From Desulfacinum hydrothermale DSM 13146 (lineage in GTDB: Bacteria > Desulfobacterota > Syntrophobacteria > Syntrophobacterales > DSM-9756), in assembly GCF_900176285.1 (NCBI RefSeq), contig NZ_FWXF01000005.1, positions 124,001 through 188,000 on the forward strand: a stretch of 64,000 nucleotides of DNA. Direction: 5' to 3'. Below the pieces are notes generated by a model that saw only the letters and a program-made list of their open reading frames with translations, made no database searches and was not told the origin of the DNA. Both the position numbers and the translations under genes were made by a program. This document shows positions 7,975 to 18,808 of the stretch, piece after piece. Position 1 is the stretch's first letter; every line of letters begins with the position of its first letter.

Positions 7975-8754
7975 ATGGACCCAGGCCTTTTGAAGATCAG
8001 CAACCTGCAACTGGCGGCCGCGTTGGGATTTGTGCTGTTGGGCGGGCTAACCTCGCTCGTCCACGGCCTGCGTCTGGAAAAGGATCTCCTGTGGGGCACC
8101 GTGCGCACGTTCGCCCAGCTTTTCGCCATGGGCTACGTGCTGACTGTGATCTTCCGGGTTCAGCACCCGGAGCCCGTCCTGGCTTTCTTTGTCTTCATGA
8201 TTGCATCGGCCGCCTGGATCATCCGCAGCCGGGTGTCGGAGCGGGCCGTCTCCTTCTTTCTGCCCACGCTGTGTTCCATGCTGGTGAGTTATCTCATCAT
8301 CGCCTACGTGGTCACGGCCGTGGTGGTGGGGGTGGACCCCTGGTGGCGCCCCCAGTACTTCCTTCCCTTGGGGGGCATGGTGATCGGAAATTCCATGAAC
8401 GCCGTGGCCATCGCGCTGGAACGCCTGTTCGGCGAGTTGCGCAGCCGCCGGGCTCAGGTGGAGGCGCTTCTCTGCCTTGGGGCCGATTGCCGGGAAGCCA
8501 GTGGGGACATGGTCCGCATGGCCGTAAAAGCGGGCATGATCCCTTCCATCAACGCCATGATGGGAGTGGGAATCGTCTTTATCCCCGGGATGATGACGGG
8601 ACAGATTCTGGCCGGAGCGGATCCCTTGGTGGCCATCCGCTATCAGATCGTCGTGATGCTCATGCTGGTGGGCTCCACCACCCTGGCCACGCTGCTGGTG
8701 GTCTGGCTGGTCCGCCGACGGTGCTTCGGCCCCAAGCACGAACTGCTTCTTTGA
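7975..8754 (+). CDS. ABC transporter permease, FetB/YbbM family (UPF0014)
   Basis: This 259-residue hydrophobic protein has about seven membrane segments and the family's conserved stretches: WIIRSR, GGMVIGNSMNAVAIALERL and IPSINAMMGVGIVFIPGMMTGQILAG. It is the membrane partner of the ATPase directly upstream. Family members are half-exporters linked to iron or metal homeostasis under oxidative stress. Both genes end here; the next gene is on the opposite strand. Confidence 0.88.
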   Translation: MDPGLLKISNLQLAAALGFVLLGGLTSLVHGLRLEKDLLWGTVRTFAQLFAMGYVLTVIFRVQHPEPVLAFFVFMIASAAWIIRSRVSERAVSFFLPTLCSMLVSYLIIAYVVTAVVVGVDPWWRPQYFLPLGGMVIGNSMNAVAIALERLFGELRSRRAQVEALLCLGADCREASGDMVRMAVKAGMIPSINAMMGVGIVFIPGMMTGQILAGADPLVAIRYQIVVMLMLVGSTTLATLLVVWLVRRRCFGPKHELLL

Positions 8755-8814
8755 GCGGGGAGGTTCCCGGGCCCATCCCCTGCTCCCGATCGTTGTGACG
8801 CCGAGTCTGGCCGG

Positions 8815-10782
8815 TCAGGCCGCATCCCGCCGGCCCCCCGTTCCGGCGGCAGCCTGGGCTTCCGCTTGGGAAAAGAGCCGGTGCACATTCAGCAAAATGC
8901 GCACGGCGTCTTCCTCTTTCGCCATGCCGGCGATGTATTCCAGGGGGGCACCCAGCCCGTAGGCCGGCGCATCTTCGATCTGATCCGCCTTGATGTTTTC
9001 CACGTGGGAAACGCTGTCCACCACGATCCCCACGAGCAAGGCCCGGTCCCTTTCGGGGACTTCCAGGATGATGATGCAGGTCCGATCATGGTAGGCCAGT
9101 TCCGGAAGGCCGAACTTGAGACGCAGATCAATCACCGGGATGACCTGCCCCCTCAGGTTCACAACGCCCTTGAGCGACGGGGGTGTTTCCGGCATCGACC
9201 GGATGGGCATCATGCCCACGATTTCCTTGACCGACAACACATCCACTCCGTAGTCCTGATCCATGAGGCGAAAGATCAGGTACTGTCCTTCCCGGTCCAG
9301 GTTCGCCTTACTGGAAGGGGACGCCTGGGTTTCCAGGGCTTCCACCTTTTCCCGGGCGAAGGCGGCCGCATCGCGGAGGATGGAGCGACGAACGGTTCCT
9401 CCCGCCTCACGACAAGCCTTCTCGGCGAAGCGAAGATCGAGCAGCCGGTTCAGGTCCACCCGCGTACCCAAACCCATGCGATCCACCATGTAGTCCTGAA
9501 TCTTGGCGAAGTCTTCGGGCACCGGCATCAGGTCGTCGGTCTTGACCCCCAGGGGGTCGGTGAGCACGTTTTTGACGATGGCCTTCTTGAGCCCCAATGT
9601 GCCTTGGGGATCCAGGAACTCCACACCGATCTCCGCAGCGGTTTCCGGATTGGCGCTTATGAACTTGCCCGCCTGGACCAGCAAGCGCACCAGCTCCTGC
9701 ACCGCCTCGGGATGCTGCTCGATGATCTCATCGCGCATGGCGACCACGCAACAGGGGTGGTTTTCCCAGATCTCGCCCGACAGGAAGAGCTCGTCGGCGA
9801 TGCCGCCGGCAATCGCCTTGGTTCCGATGGGCTCGGCCACCATGAATCCCCCGGCCCCCTCCTGGCTGGACAAGAATTCCGGCATGCGCACCGGGGGCGC
9901 CACCTCGTAGATCACATCGCAGGCCTTGTCGTCGGCGGTGCCGGGACGGAGTCCCAGGCCTGTGAGGAACATGTGGGACAGGATGTGATGGATGGACAGT
10001 TCATGGGGGATATAGAAGGTCTTTCCCTTGAGCAGGGCCTTGACCGGCTGCCCCGGGACCTTCTTGTGAACGGCGATGCTGCCGTTCTTGTGGGCCAGGA
10101 GCACGATGCGAAGGGGCACTCCGTAGCTGAAAAGATCCATGGCGATGGGGCCCAAGATGAAGGCGGCGTCGATTTCGCCGTCGGCCAGGGCCTTTTGGAC
10201 GGGATTCCAGCTGGACATACACAGGGTCTGTAACTCGAAGTGGCGGGGCGTCTCCTTGCCGCTTTCCATGAAATGCTTGAGAACACCCAGGGTGAGGTGA
10301 TCGGTGATCTGGATATGGGCGACCTTCAGGTGCAATTTGCCGGACGGGGCCATCTCCGGCTGGCGCATCTGAGAAGCGGCTTGGCCCTTCAGGGTCTTTC
10401 CCGAAAGGGTGTCGTCCAAAACGGCCTGGAGTTCCTGGGGAGCGAAGGGCTTGGTGATCACGTTCTGGGCCCCGGCCTCCGCCGCTTCCATCCGCTCCTT
10501 CATCTGGGCCCGCCCCGTGGCCATGATGAAGGGAAGGTCTCGATAGGCCTCCTGAGAGCGCAGGTAACGCACCAGCTCAAGCCCCCCCATGCCGGGCATG
10601 TTCCAGTCGCTGATCACCAGGCTCACCTGGGGGTTTTGCTCCAGCACCTGGATAGCCTTTTGCCCATCGTCCGCCTCCAGGATCTGGTGGTAGCCAAGAG
10701 AGTTGAGAACCTTGATCTCCATCTTCCGCGTGATGGCGGAATCTTCCACCAGCAGGATCACCATTTCCTGAGATTGTGTCAT
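8815..10782 (-). CDS. Three-domain fusion: response-regulator receiver, NMT1/NrtA-like ligand-binding domain, CheW domain
   Basis: The 655-residue soluble protein has three parts. Residues 7-125 are a receiver domain (VEDSAITRK, phospho-acceptor Asp59 in VISDWNMPG, Lys in TKPFAP). Residues about 150-430 look like the bi-lobed substrate-binding fold of nitrate/sulfonate/bicarbonate ABC systems (KVAHIQITDHLTLG, ALADGEIDAAF, VAEPIGTKAI). Residues about 510-640 are a CheW domain (LIFRLMDQDYGVDVLSVKEI, LKGVVNLRGQVIPVIDLR). There is no signal peptide, so the binding domain must be cytoplasmic. ATG at 10782 was chosen because the receiver fold starts directly after it. No chemoreceptor or CheA lies nearby. 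Likely role: coupling an intracellular ligand and phosphorylation to a chemosensory array (inference). Confidence 0.82.
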   Translation of the reverse strand: MTQSQEMVILLVEDSAITRKMEIKVLNSLGYHQILEADDGQKAIQVLEQNPQVSLVISDWNMPGMGGLELVRYLRSQEAYRDLPFIMATGRAQMKERMEAAEAGAQNVITKPFAPQELQAVLDDTLSGKTLKGQAASQMRQPEMAPSGKLHLKVAHIQITDHLTLGVLKHFMESGKETPRHFELQTLCMSSWNPVQKALADGEIDAAFILGPIAMDLFSYGVPLRIVLLAHKNGSIAVHKKVPGQPVKALLKGKTFYIPHELSIHHILSHMFLTGLGLRPGTADDKACDVIYEVAPPVRMPEFLSSQEGAGGFMVAEPIGTKAIAGGIADELFLSGEIWENHPCCVVAMRDEIIEQHPEAVQELVRLLVQAGKFISANPETAAEIGVEFLDPQGTLGLKKAIVKNVLTDPLGVKTDDLMPVPEDFAKIQDYMVDRMGLGTRVDLNRLLDLRFAEKACREAGGTVRRSILRDAAAFAREKVEALETQASPSSKANLDREGQYLIFRLMDQDYGVDVLSVKEIVGMMPIRSMPETPPSLKGVVNLRGQVIPVIDLRLKFGLPELAYHDRTCIIILEVPERDRALLVGIVVDSVSHVENIKADQIEDAPAYGLGAPLEYIAGMAKEEDAVRILLNVHRLFSQAEAQAAAGTGGRRDAA

Positions 10783-11109
10783 GGCCGCTTCCCTGACTTT
10801 TCGTGTGTGATCAGTCCATCCCGCGGGCCCGCTGGCGAACGCGCCGCGACCCGTCCGATCCACCCATTGGGCTCCGAGAGCCCTGGCAAGCCGTCAGGAA
10901 CACAGGGCGGGGGGTGGCGGTGCGTGGAAAGCGGCGAGCACGAACGGGTTGTATTTTCAACCTCTTGCGCCTTCTACTTTTACCGCTCACCCATCCATGC
11001 CTCCCTGTCACAGCCTGCCATCATGATCGTTTCTGACCATCGGAATCTTTGGGAAAAAACTTGAAAAAAAACCGGGCGCGAAGGCCCGGCCCGGTAAGGC
11101 TGTGTTGCC
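10783..11109. other. Gap of 327 bases between two minus-strand signalling genes
   Basis: It holds the terminator of the hybrid kinase gene at its right side (11064-11095) and presumably the promoter of the receiver/CheW fusion at its left. No coding sequence or repeat copy is evident. Confidence 0.5.
11064..11095 (-). terminator. Rho-independent terminator of the hybrid kinase gene
   Basis: On the minus strand ACCGGGC pairs with GCCCGGT around an 11-base loop, and the second arm runs into a tract of T residues. It lies 15 bases after the stop codon. Confidence 0.75.
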
Positions 11110-13875
<2,766 letters not shown>

Positions 13876-13977
13876 AACCGTTCCTCCTCGGGCGTTGGAA
13901 TCACTGAGCCCCTTGTACCGGAGTTTTCCAGGAAGGAAAAGCTATGGGATAAAGGGCACAAAACATTTTTGTCGCAT

Positions 13978-14685
13978 TCAAACCATGGGGTCGGCAGGGC
14001 TTTCTCCGTCCCGGTCCCGCTGCTGCTCCACGCGGACTCCCCGGTGGGGATCCGGCGAGGGGCGCAGGACGAAGATCCGGTCGGCATGCTCGCGGAAGAG
14101 ATCCACACTGTGGTGGCTGATCACCAGCACCTGAAAGCCCAGCTTGTGCGCGATGGTGTGAACGATTCCCATGAGGCGGGGGACCAGATCGGGACGCAGC
14201 CAGCAGTCCTGTTCGTCCAGGACGAGGAAGCGCCGGTGCTCCCGTTCGTCCAGCTGCGAAAGGGCGATGAAACGAAGCCCCACCGACAACACGTTGCACA
14301 CGGATCCGCCCTGTCCCCGGAGGATGTCTTCGGGATGGCCCCCGCGTTCGATCCCGAAGCGGATCTGAACCTTACCGCGCTGCACCTGGCGGGATGTCAC
14401 CACCCGGAGTTCCTGGCCCAGGATGTCTTGGAGCGCGTAGGTGAGGTTGCGTTCCACCTCGTCCAGAATATCTCCGAAAAGCGCCGAGGAAAGCATCTCC
14501 AGACGCTCCGCCACCCGCGGCTGAATCTCCAAAAACGCCTCCACTTCCCGGAGTTCGGCTTCCAGTTGTTGGCGTTTGTCCGCCAGCGCTTTCGCCTCCC
14601 ATTGCAGGCCCGTCAGCCGATCCCGCAGCGGTTGGGGCGAAGGAGGTGCCGGCAGCTTGGGACTCTTTTCCCCTTTTTCGGTCAT
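13978..14685 (-). CDS. Split Rad50/SbcC-like ATPase, C-terminal (Walker B) half
   Basis: The 235-residue protein lacks a Walker A motif. It begins with a short coiled coil (about 20-70), continues with a lobe containing RGQGGSVCNVLSVGLRFIAL, which occupies the place of the ABC/SMC signature, Walker B FLVLDEQD, and a switch His in VISHH. This is the C-terminal ATPase lobe of the Rad50/SMC fold as a separate protein. Its ATG overlaps the stop codon of the small coiled-coil gene (TAATG). It must pair with the Walker A half encoded three genes upstream to form an ATP site (inference). The segment LPAPPSPQPL near the start resembles the Pro-Pro repeat motif of that half. Confidence 0.8.
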   Translation of the reverse strand: MTEKGEKSPKLPAPPSPQPLRDRLTGLQWEAKALADKRQQLEAELREVEAFLEIQPRVAERLEMLSSALFGDILDEVERNLTYALQDILGQELRVVTSRQVQRGKVQIRFGIERGGHPEDILRGQGGSVCNVLSVGLRFIALSQLDEREHRRFLVLDEQDCWLRPDLVPRLMGIVHTIAHKLGFQVLVISHHSVDLFREHADRIFVLRPSPDPHRGVRVEQQRDRDGESPADPMV

Positions 14686-15017
14686 TATTCGGCCTCTTCG
14701 GGGTTTTCGATCCTTTCCAGCGCCCCTTGGATCGATCGAATATGCTCCTGATATTCTGCCACCTTCTCCTCGTTTTCCGCCCGCCACCGTTCCAAAAGGG
14801 CCCGCAGCTCGTTCAGGTCGCTTGTACCGTATTCGTCTTTCGCCTGCCGCTCCAGCTCTCTCAATTGTTGTTCCAGGTTCTGCAGGGTCGTGTCCGTTTC
14901 GATCTTCTTCTTGTGCAGCTTTTCATATTCCTTGCGAAGACCTTCCAATCGCTCCTGGACCTGGCGGTCTTCGGCCGGAATGTCTTGAGGGGCCCTCTGA
15001 TTATTCTTTGCGATCAT
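14685..15017 (-). CDS. Small coiled-coil protein of the split SbcCD-like operon
   Basis: This 110-residue, highly charged protein is predicted to be almost entirely coiled coil (LEGLRKEYEKLHKKK, LEQQLRELERQAK, LLERWRAENEEKVAEY), without membrane or catalytic motifs. It overlaps the nuclease gene by 17 bases upstream and the Walker B half by one base downstream. Given its place it may supply part of the descending arm of a Rad50-like coiled coil or bridge subunits. I do not recognise a named family. Confidence 0.72.
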   Translation of the reverse strand: MIAKNNQRAPQDIPAEDRQVQERLEGLRKEYEKLHKKKIETDTTLQNLEQQLRELERQAKDEYGTSDLNELRALLERWRAENEEKVAEYQEHIRSIQGALERIENPEEAE

Positions 15018-15957
15018 GGTGCATCACCTCCTGGTACAGGTCCCAGATGATCCGGTCCACGGGATCGTGCGAATCCAGATTGGCTTCCAGAAAGGCCTTG
15101 AGGCCCACGCCTTCGGTGGTTTTTCGAAGGGCCAGGTTTTCCAGACCGCGGATGAAACGCGATGCGTCCATTTCTCCATCCCCCGAAAAGCCGCTTTCAT
15201 CCAGCGGGGGAAAGACTTCCTCGAAGGGGCGAGCGGGCACTTCCACACGTTCCAGCTGGCCGGAGCCCGCCCACCAGATGGTCACGCCGGGGCGCACCGA
15301 CCGGGTGACGGGGCTCCTGGAGATGCGTGTGAGGCTGCCCGGGTTGAGCCACAGGGTGGCGCCTCGCTGCTGGGGCGGCTTGGGTGTGTGGATATGTCCG
15401 TTCACCACCAGATCCACGCCGGGGATTTCGGTGAGCGCGATTCGACCGGCCTCGTAGTCGGGAAATTGCAAGTTATGGTGCGCCACCCAGATGACGAAGT
15501 CATGCCCCTGCCGGTCCACCCGCTTCGGCAGTGGGGTCCAATCGGGAGCCGCGCCCAGGAGTACCTGTCTGCCTGCCATGGCAAGGGACGCCGCCGGTCC
15601 GGCCTCGCTCAAGAGCCGCACCACCCCGGCCGCTTCCAGCACAGCCAGGGACACGTCCCGGGTGTAGCGGGCCTGGTACTTGTCGTGGTTTCCCACCAGC
15701 ACCCACGGCTTTACGGGGCGGAAGAGATCCATCAGGTCCACCAGAAGCTCGTTGGGATTGTCCCGGGGCACGTGGAAGAGGTCTCCCAGAACGATGGGAA
15801 GCAGCCGCCGATCCCGGGCCAAGTCCAGACAAAAGGCGAGTTTTTCCAACACGGTTTCCCGGTAGTCGTCCAGCCGATGGCCCGGGGGAGATGCCGCAAC
15901 GTGGGGATCTCCGATGAAGAGGCATCCTGCATAGTCCTTCTCATGGGCTGTGGTCAT
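15001..15957 (-). CDS. Mre11/SbcD-like metallophosphoesterase (nuclease subunit)
   Basis: The 318-residue protein shows all calcineurin-like metallophosphoesterase motifs: IGDPHV near residue 14, LGDLFH, VGNHDKYQ, WVAHHNL and VNGHIHTP. The first motif is GDPH where GDxH is usual, so the two-metal site is intact. A C-terminal tail of about 80 residues may contact the ATPase, as in Mre11. ATG at 15957 is preceded by GAGAGGGAG and overlaps the Rad50-like gene by 17 bases; the 58 extra N-terminal residues of the longer frame are unlikely. Context makes this the nuclease of an SbcCD-type DNA-end processing complex. Confidence 0.85.
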   Translation of the reverse strand: MTTAHEKDYAGCLFIGDPHVAASPPGHRLDDYRETVLEKLAFCLDLARDRRLLPIVLGDLFHVPRDNPNELLVDLMDLFRPVKPWVLVGNHDKYQARYTRDVSLAVLEAAGVVRLLSEAGPAASLAMAGRQVLLGAAPDWTPLPKRVDRQGHDFVIWVAHHNLQFPDYEAGRIALTEIPGVDLVVNGHIHTPKPPQQRGATLWLNPGSLTRISRSPVTRSVRPGVTIWWAGSGQLERVEVPARPFEEVFPPLDESGFSGDGEMDASRFIRGLENLALRKTTEGVGLKAFLEANLDSHDPVDRIIWDLYQEVMHHDRKE

Positions 15958-17542
15958 GGCGCTCCCTCTCCGCAGGTTTGTCTGCCGCCGCTTCCTCCAG
16001 AAAGTGATCCACATCCATGGGCTGGCGGCAGAAAGGGCATAGGCCCGCGCGGTCGATCCAGTCCCGCACCTGATCGCGTCTCTCGCAAAGCGCCTCTTCC
16101 AACCGCCGTCGCCCCCGCTCCCATCGGTCACTCTTCGCCTTCAGGGCCTCCAGGCGACGGCAAAGCGACGCCAAGGCCGCCACCGGGGCTTTTTCGGGGG
16201 GAGCCTGGAGGCGGGCCAGGTGTTTCCCCTTTTGCGCGACGGCGTCCCGGGCCGCACGGGCCTTGTGGAGTGCCGCCAGCGCCTGGGCCAGCCGTTGGGA
16301 GGGATGCAGGGCCGGAGGACCGGACAGGTGGGAAAGGGCGTTGGAAGCACCGCGCACTTTCCGCCGGATGCGCGTGAGACGCTCCATTTCGCCTAGCGCT
16401 GCGGCCAGGGTATCCGTCCCGTAGAGGTTGGGCGGGGTGACGAGCCGATCCAGCGCGGCCCGGCGCTCACGGAAGCGGTGGAGATCTCTTTCCAGGGCCC
16501 TCATGCGGCGGCAGGTACTTTCCAGACCGGGCGTTTTCCTGAGGACAGGGGGCTCCCCTATCCCTTCCAGGACCTTGGCTTGCTCACGGTGGATGCCAAT
16601 CAAGCCCCGGGTGCGGAAAAGGGATGCCACCATGTGCCGGAGGGCCGCCGTGTCCTTCAAAGGAGGCGGTGCCGGAAGATCCCGCAATACGTCCCGCCCC
16701 TTGTGAAGGCGGGTCTTGAGTTGAACCCTCTTTTCCACGGCTTGGACCAGTAGGCGCAGCGGCTCCACCTTGTTGAGATCCGGGGGAGCCTGTAACATCC
16801 CCAGCTCGTCGTGCCTTTTCAGGAAGAGTTTGCGCTGCGTAACGCACTCCTCCAGAGTGCGGAGAAAGGATTCCAGGGCGGGGATCGCCCTCTCCAATCT
16901 CTGGATCTCCCCGTAGAGGTCTTGCGCCTCCTCCAGCAACCCGTTCAGCCGGGGCAGGTCCCGGAATCGTTCCAGTTCCTTTTCCGTGCGGGCCAAATCC
17001 GCTTCCAGGCGCTTGACCTGCCGCTGGGCCACGCCGGTTCGCGTTTTCAGTTCTTGCTGCATCTGCAGCAGGTATTCGGCTTCGGTGGACGCGGCGAAGA
17101 AGGCGGCCGCCTGGGATCCGCTCTGATCCAAAAGGAAAATGGGGGTCTTCTGGTTGCCGATATGGATGTCGATGGCTCCCGCTTCCGTCTCCAGGCTCTG
17201 GATGCGAAGCATCGCCTGCACATCTTTCGGAACGGTGCGCCCGAACTTGGCGTAGGTCTCCTCGCCGCCGTCGGCCGCCCCGATCTTGTAGATGGCCGAG
17301 TTGGCCTTGCGCTCCCACTGAACGTAACGCCCATCGTCCAGTTCCAAGCGAACCACCGCGCAGGATGCTCCGTGGCGAATCACTTCCCTGGACGGAGGGT
17401 TTTCCGCCACGCACCGGAGGGCCTCCACCACGGCGCTCTTTCCCGTGTTGTTGGGACCTGTGATCACATTGACGCCCCGGTGGAGTTCCAGTTCGGTCCT
17501 CTCATGGGCCATGAAATTTTCAATGACAATCCGTCGTATCAT
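15941..17542 (-). CDS. Split Rad50/SbcC-like ATPase, N-terminal (Walker A) half with 39-residue Pro-Pro repeats and CxxC hook
   Basis: The 533-residue protein starts like Rad50/RecF/SbcC (IVIENFMAHERTELEL) with Walker A GPNNTGKS at residues 29-36. After about residue 160 it becomes helical and coiled-coil. Residues 251-485 consist of six consecutive units of 39 residues (last one 40), each opening with x-x-P-P and then a roughly 30-residue amphipathic helix. A zinc-hook-like CPFC (Cys502, Cys505) lies 28 residues from the C-terminus. There is no Walker B or signature motif; these are encoded by the fourth gene of the operon. It is the first gene of four overlapping cistrons. Function in DNA-end processing is inferred from fold and neighbours. 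Confidence 0.82.
   Translation of the reverse strand: MIRRIVIENFMAHERTELELHRGVNVITGPNNTGKSAVVEALRCVAENPPSREVIRHGASCAVVRLELDDGRYVQWERKANSAIYKIGAADGGEETYAKFGRTVPKDVQAMLRIQSLETEAGAIDIHIGNQKTPIFLLDQSGSQAAAFFAASTEAEYLLQMQQELKTRTGVAQRQVKRLEADLARTEKELERFRDLPRLNGLLEEAQDLYGEIQRLERAIPALESFLRTLEECVTQRKLFLKRHDELGMLQAPPDLNKVEPLRLLVQAVEKRVQLKTRLHKGRDVLRDLPAPPPLKDTAALRHMVASLFRTRGLIGIHREQAKVLEGIGEPPVLRKTPGLESTCRRMRALERDLHRFRERRAALDRLVTPPNLYGTDTLAAALGEMERLTRIRRKVRGASNALSHLSGPPALHPSQRLAQALAALHKARAARDAVAQKGKHLARLQAPPEKAPVAALASLCRRLEALKAKSDRWERGRRRLEEALCERRDQVRDWIDRAGLCPFCRQPMDVDHFLEEAAADKPAERERHDHSP
16088..16792 (-). repeat. Six tandem 39-residue coding repeats (xxPPxL units)
   Basis: Within the Walker A half, units begin at residues 251, 290, 329, 368, 407 and 446 with QAPP, PAPP, GEPP, VTPP, SGPP and QAPP, and in the first five also a Leu two positions after the second Pro or next to it. 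DNA identity between units is low, so they are old protein-level repeats rather than a recent tandem duplication. Confidence 0.85.
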
Positions 17543-17746
17543 CTCCGTGCCTCAGAGCGCGGGTCCTGGCCTGGGACGCTCGCTGTCCACACACCACCGC
17601 AAAAGCGGCACCGCCAGTAGGATACAAGGGACAAGGCACCGGGAGCAAGGAGCCCCTGAAGGTCCAACTCGGCGATCCGTTCCCAGTGATGCCTGATGGA
17701 TAAGGGGGCATAAGCGCCGCCGGTCCCGGTGGGAGTCCCAAGGCCC

Positions 17747-18562
17747 TTACATGAGCCTCAAGCCCAGGCGGGATCCTTGCACGTAGGCCGCCAAGAGAAG
17801 GGGTCGGAGCGGCCAAGCCAGACCGTCGAAGAAGGCCAGATCGGCCAGACGTTCGTAGGTCTCCGTCGCCCGGTCGGCCGTCCATGCGATGCGCCGCCCA
17901 TCCACCAGGGCTTCCAGGCGATGGCGACCGAACAGGAGCCGGCCGAAGCGGCCATGTGACTTAAGGGCTTGCGCCACCTCGTGGGTCAATCGGCGCCGAA
18001 GTTCAGCGGCCCGGTCGTCGGAAAGGGGCTCCTTGGGAACGGGAAAGGCCGTGATCCACGGGAGGGTCTTCCGGACCCGCTCCAGCACGCACTGCTGCGC
18101 GGACACGAAAAGCACGGGGATGCCGTGTTCGCCCAACACCGCGGCAAAGAGTTCCACCTCCGTGACGGGGCGGCCGTTGATGTGAACCCACCGGATCTTC
18201 TTGTGAAAGATATGGGGGCTGAAGCTCCCCTGCTGATCCGGCGCGGCATGCCAGCCGACGAAGACCGCGCCCTCCACCGCGGGGAGCCGGCCGATGAGTC
18301 GGATGGGCTTCAGGTACTGGCCTCGGATGCAGCGGACCCCGGAAGGCAGCGATCCGGGCCGTATGTTGTAGCCGGGGCCGTGCATGTCCCGCACCCACAC
18401 GGAACGAGCCCCCGCACGCAGTGCCCCCCGGGCCGCCGCACTCACATCCGCCGTGATGGCATGGCATGCCGCCTTCCAGGCGGGAGTTCCCGGCTTGCAC
18501 TGCTCCTTTTTCCAGATTCCGATCCCGCCTTCGATATCCGCCATGATGAGCACCGATTTCAC
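17747..18562 (-). CDS. M55-family D-aminopeptidase (DppA-like)
   Basis: The 271-residue protein carries the DppA zinc-ligand pattern: MADIEGGIG at the N-terminus, VRDMHGPGYNI, FVGWHA (usually GYHA) and HINGRPVTEVELFAAVLGEHGIPVLFVS. DppA homologues are self-compartmentalising zinc aminopeptidases acting on D-amino-acid peptides. GTG at 18562 behind GGAAGGAGGGG is chosen; the 81 extra residues of the longer frame are translated from repeats A2 and C2. It stands alone between the split SbcCD operon and an MFS gene on the same strand. Confidence 0.82.
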   Translation of the reverse strand: MKSVLIMADIEGGIGIWKKEQCKPGTPAWKAACHAITADVSAAARGALRAGARSVWVRDMHGPGYNIRPGSLPSGVRCIRGQYLKPIRLIGRLPAVEGAVFVGWHAAPDQQGSFSPHIFHKKIRWVHINGRPVTEVELFAAVLGEHGIPVLFVSAQQCVLERVRKTLPWITAFPVPKEPLSDDRAAELRRRLTHEVAQALKSHGRFGRLLFGRHRLEALVDGRRIAWTADRATETYERLADLAFFDGLAWPLRPLLLAAYVQGSRLGLRLM

Positions 18563-18580
18563 GACCGTCTTCCCCTCCTT

Positions 18581-18620
18581 CCGGTTGTCCGTCGTCCGTG
18601 ATCCGTCATCTGTGATGGGT
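18581..18620 (-). repeat. Heptamer array C2
   Basis: On the minus strand: ATCACAG, ATGACGG, ATCACGG, ACGACGG, then ACAACCGG, running directly into the GGAAGGAGGGG ribosome-binding site of the M55 peptidase gene. Confidence 0.6.
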
Positions 18621-18694
18621 GGTTGGGAGCACCCCGGGGGTAGTGGGCCTGGGGCGGAAGCGGCTCCGGCCGCGATTCGGATGCACCCTTGGAG

Positions 18695-18760
18695 GCTGTC
18701 TGACAAGGGCCTCTCAGCCTTTTGGGGCTTTCTGAGCAGTTGAAATTTTACTGTGCAACG
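18695..18760 (+). repeat. Dispersed repeat family A, copy 2
   Basis: Contains CTGTCTGACAAGGGCC, CTCAGCCTTTTGGGG, CTTTCTGAGCAGTTGAAATT and TTACTGTGC, closely matching the copies at 31642 and 37794. No GC hairpin follows this copy. It lies downstream of the MFS gene stop, in the opposite orientation. Confidence 0.65.
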
Positions 18761-18808
18761 AAGCCCGCTCCCTTCGCACAGACGCCGTGGCTCGGCCTCC
18801 ATCAACTC

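Noticed and set aside
17747-18805. Longer version of the M55 peptidase with 81 extra N-terminal residues
   Set aside because: The extension is translated from repeat A2 and heptamer array C2; the ribosome-binding site supports GTG at 18562.
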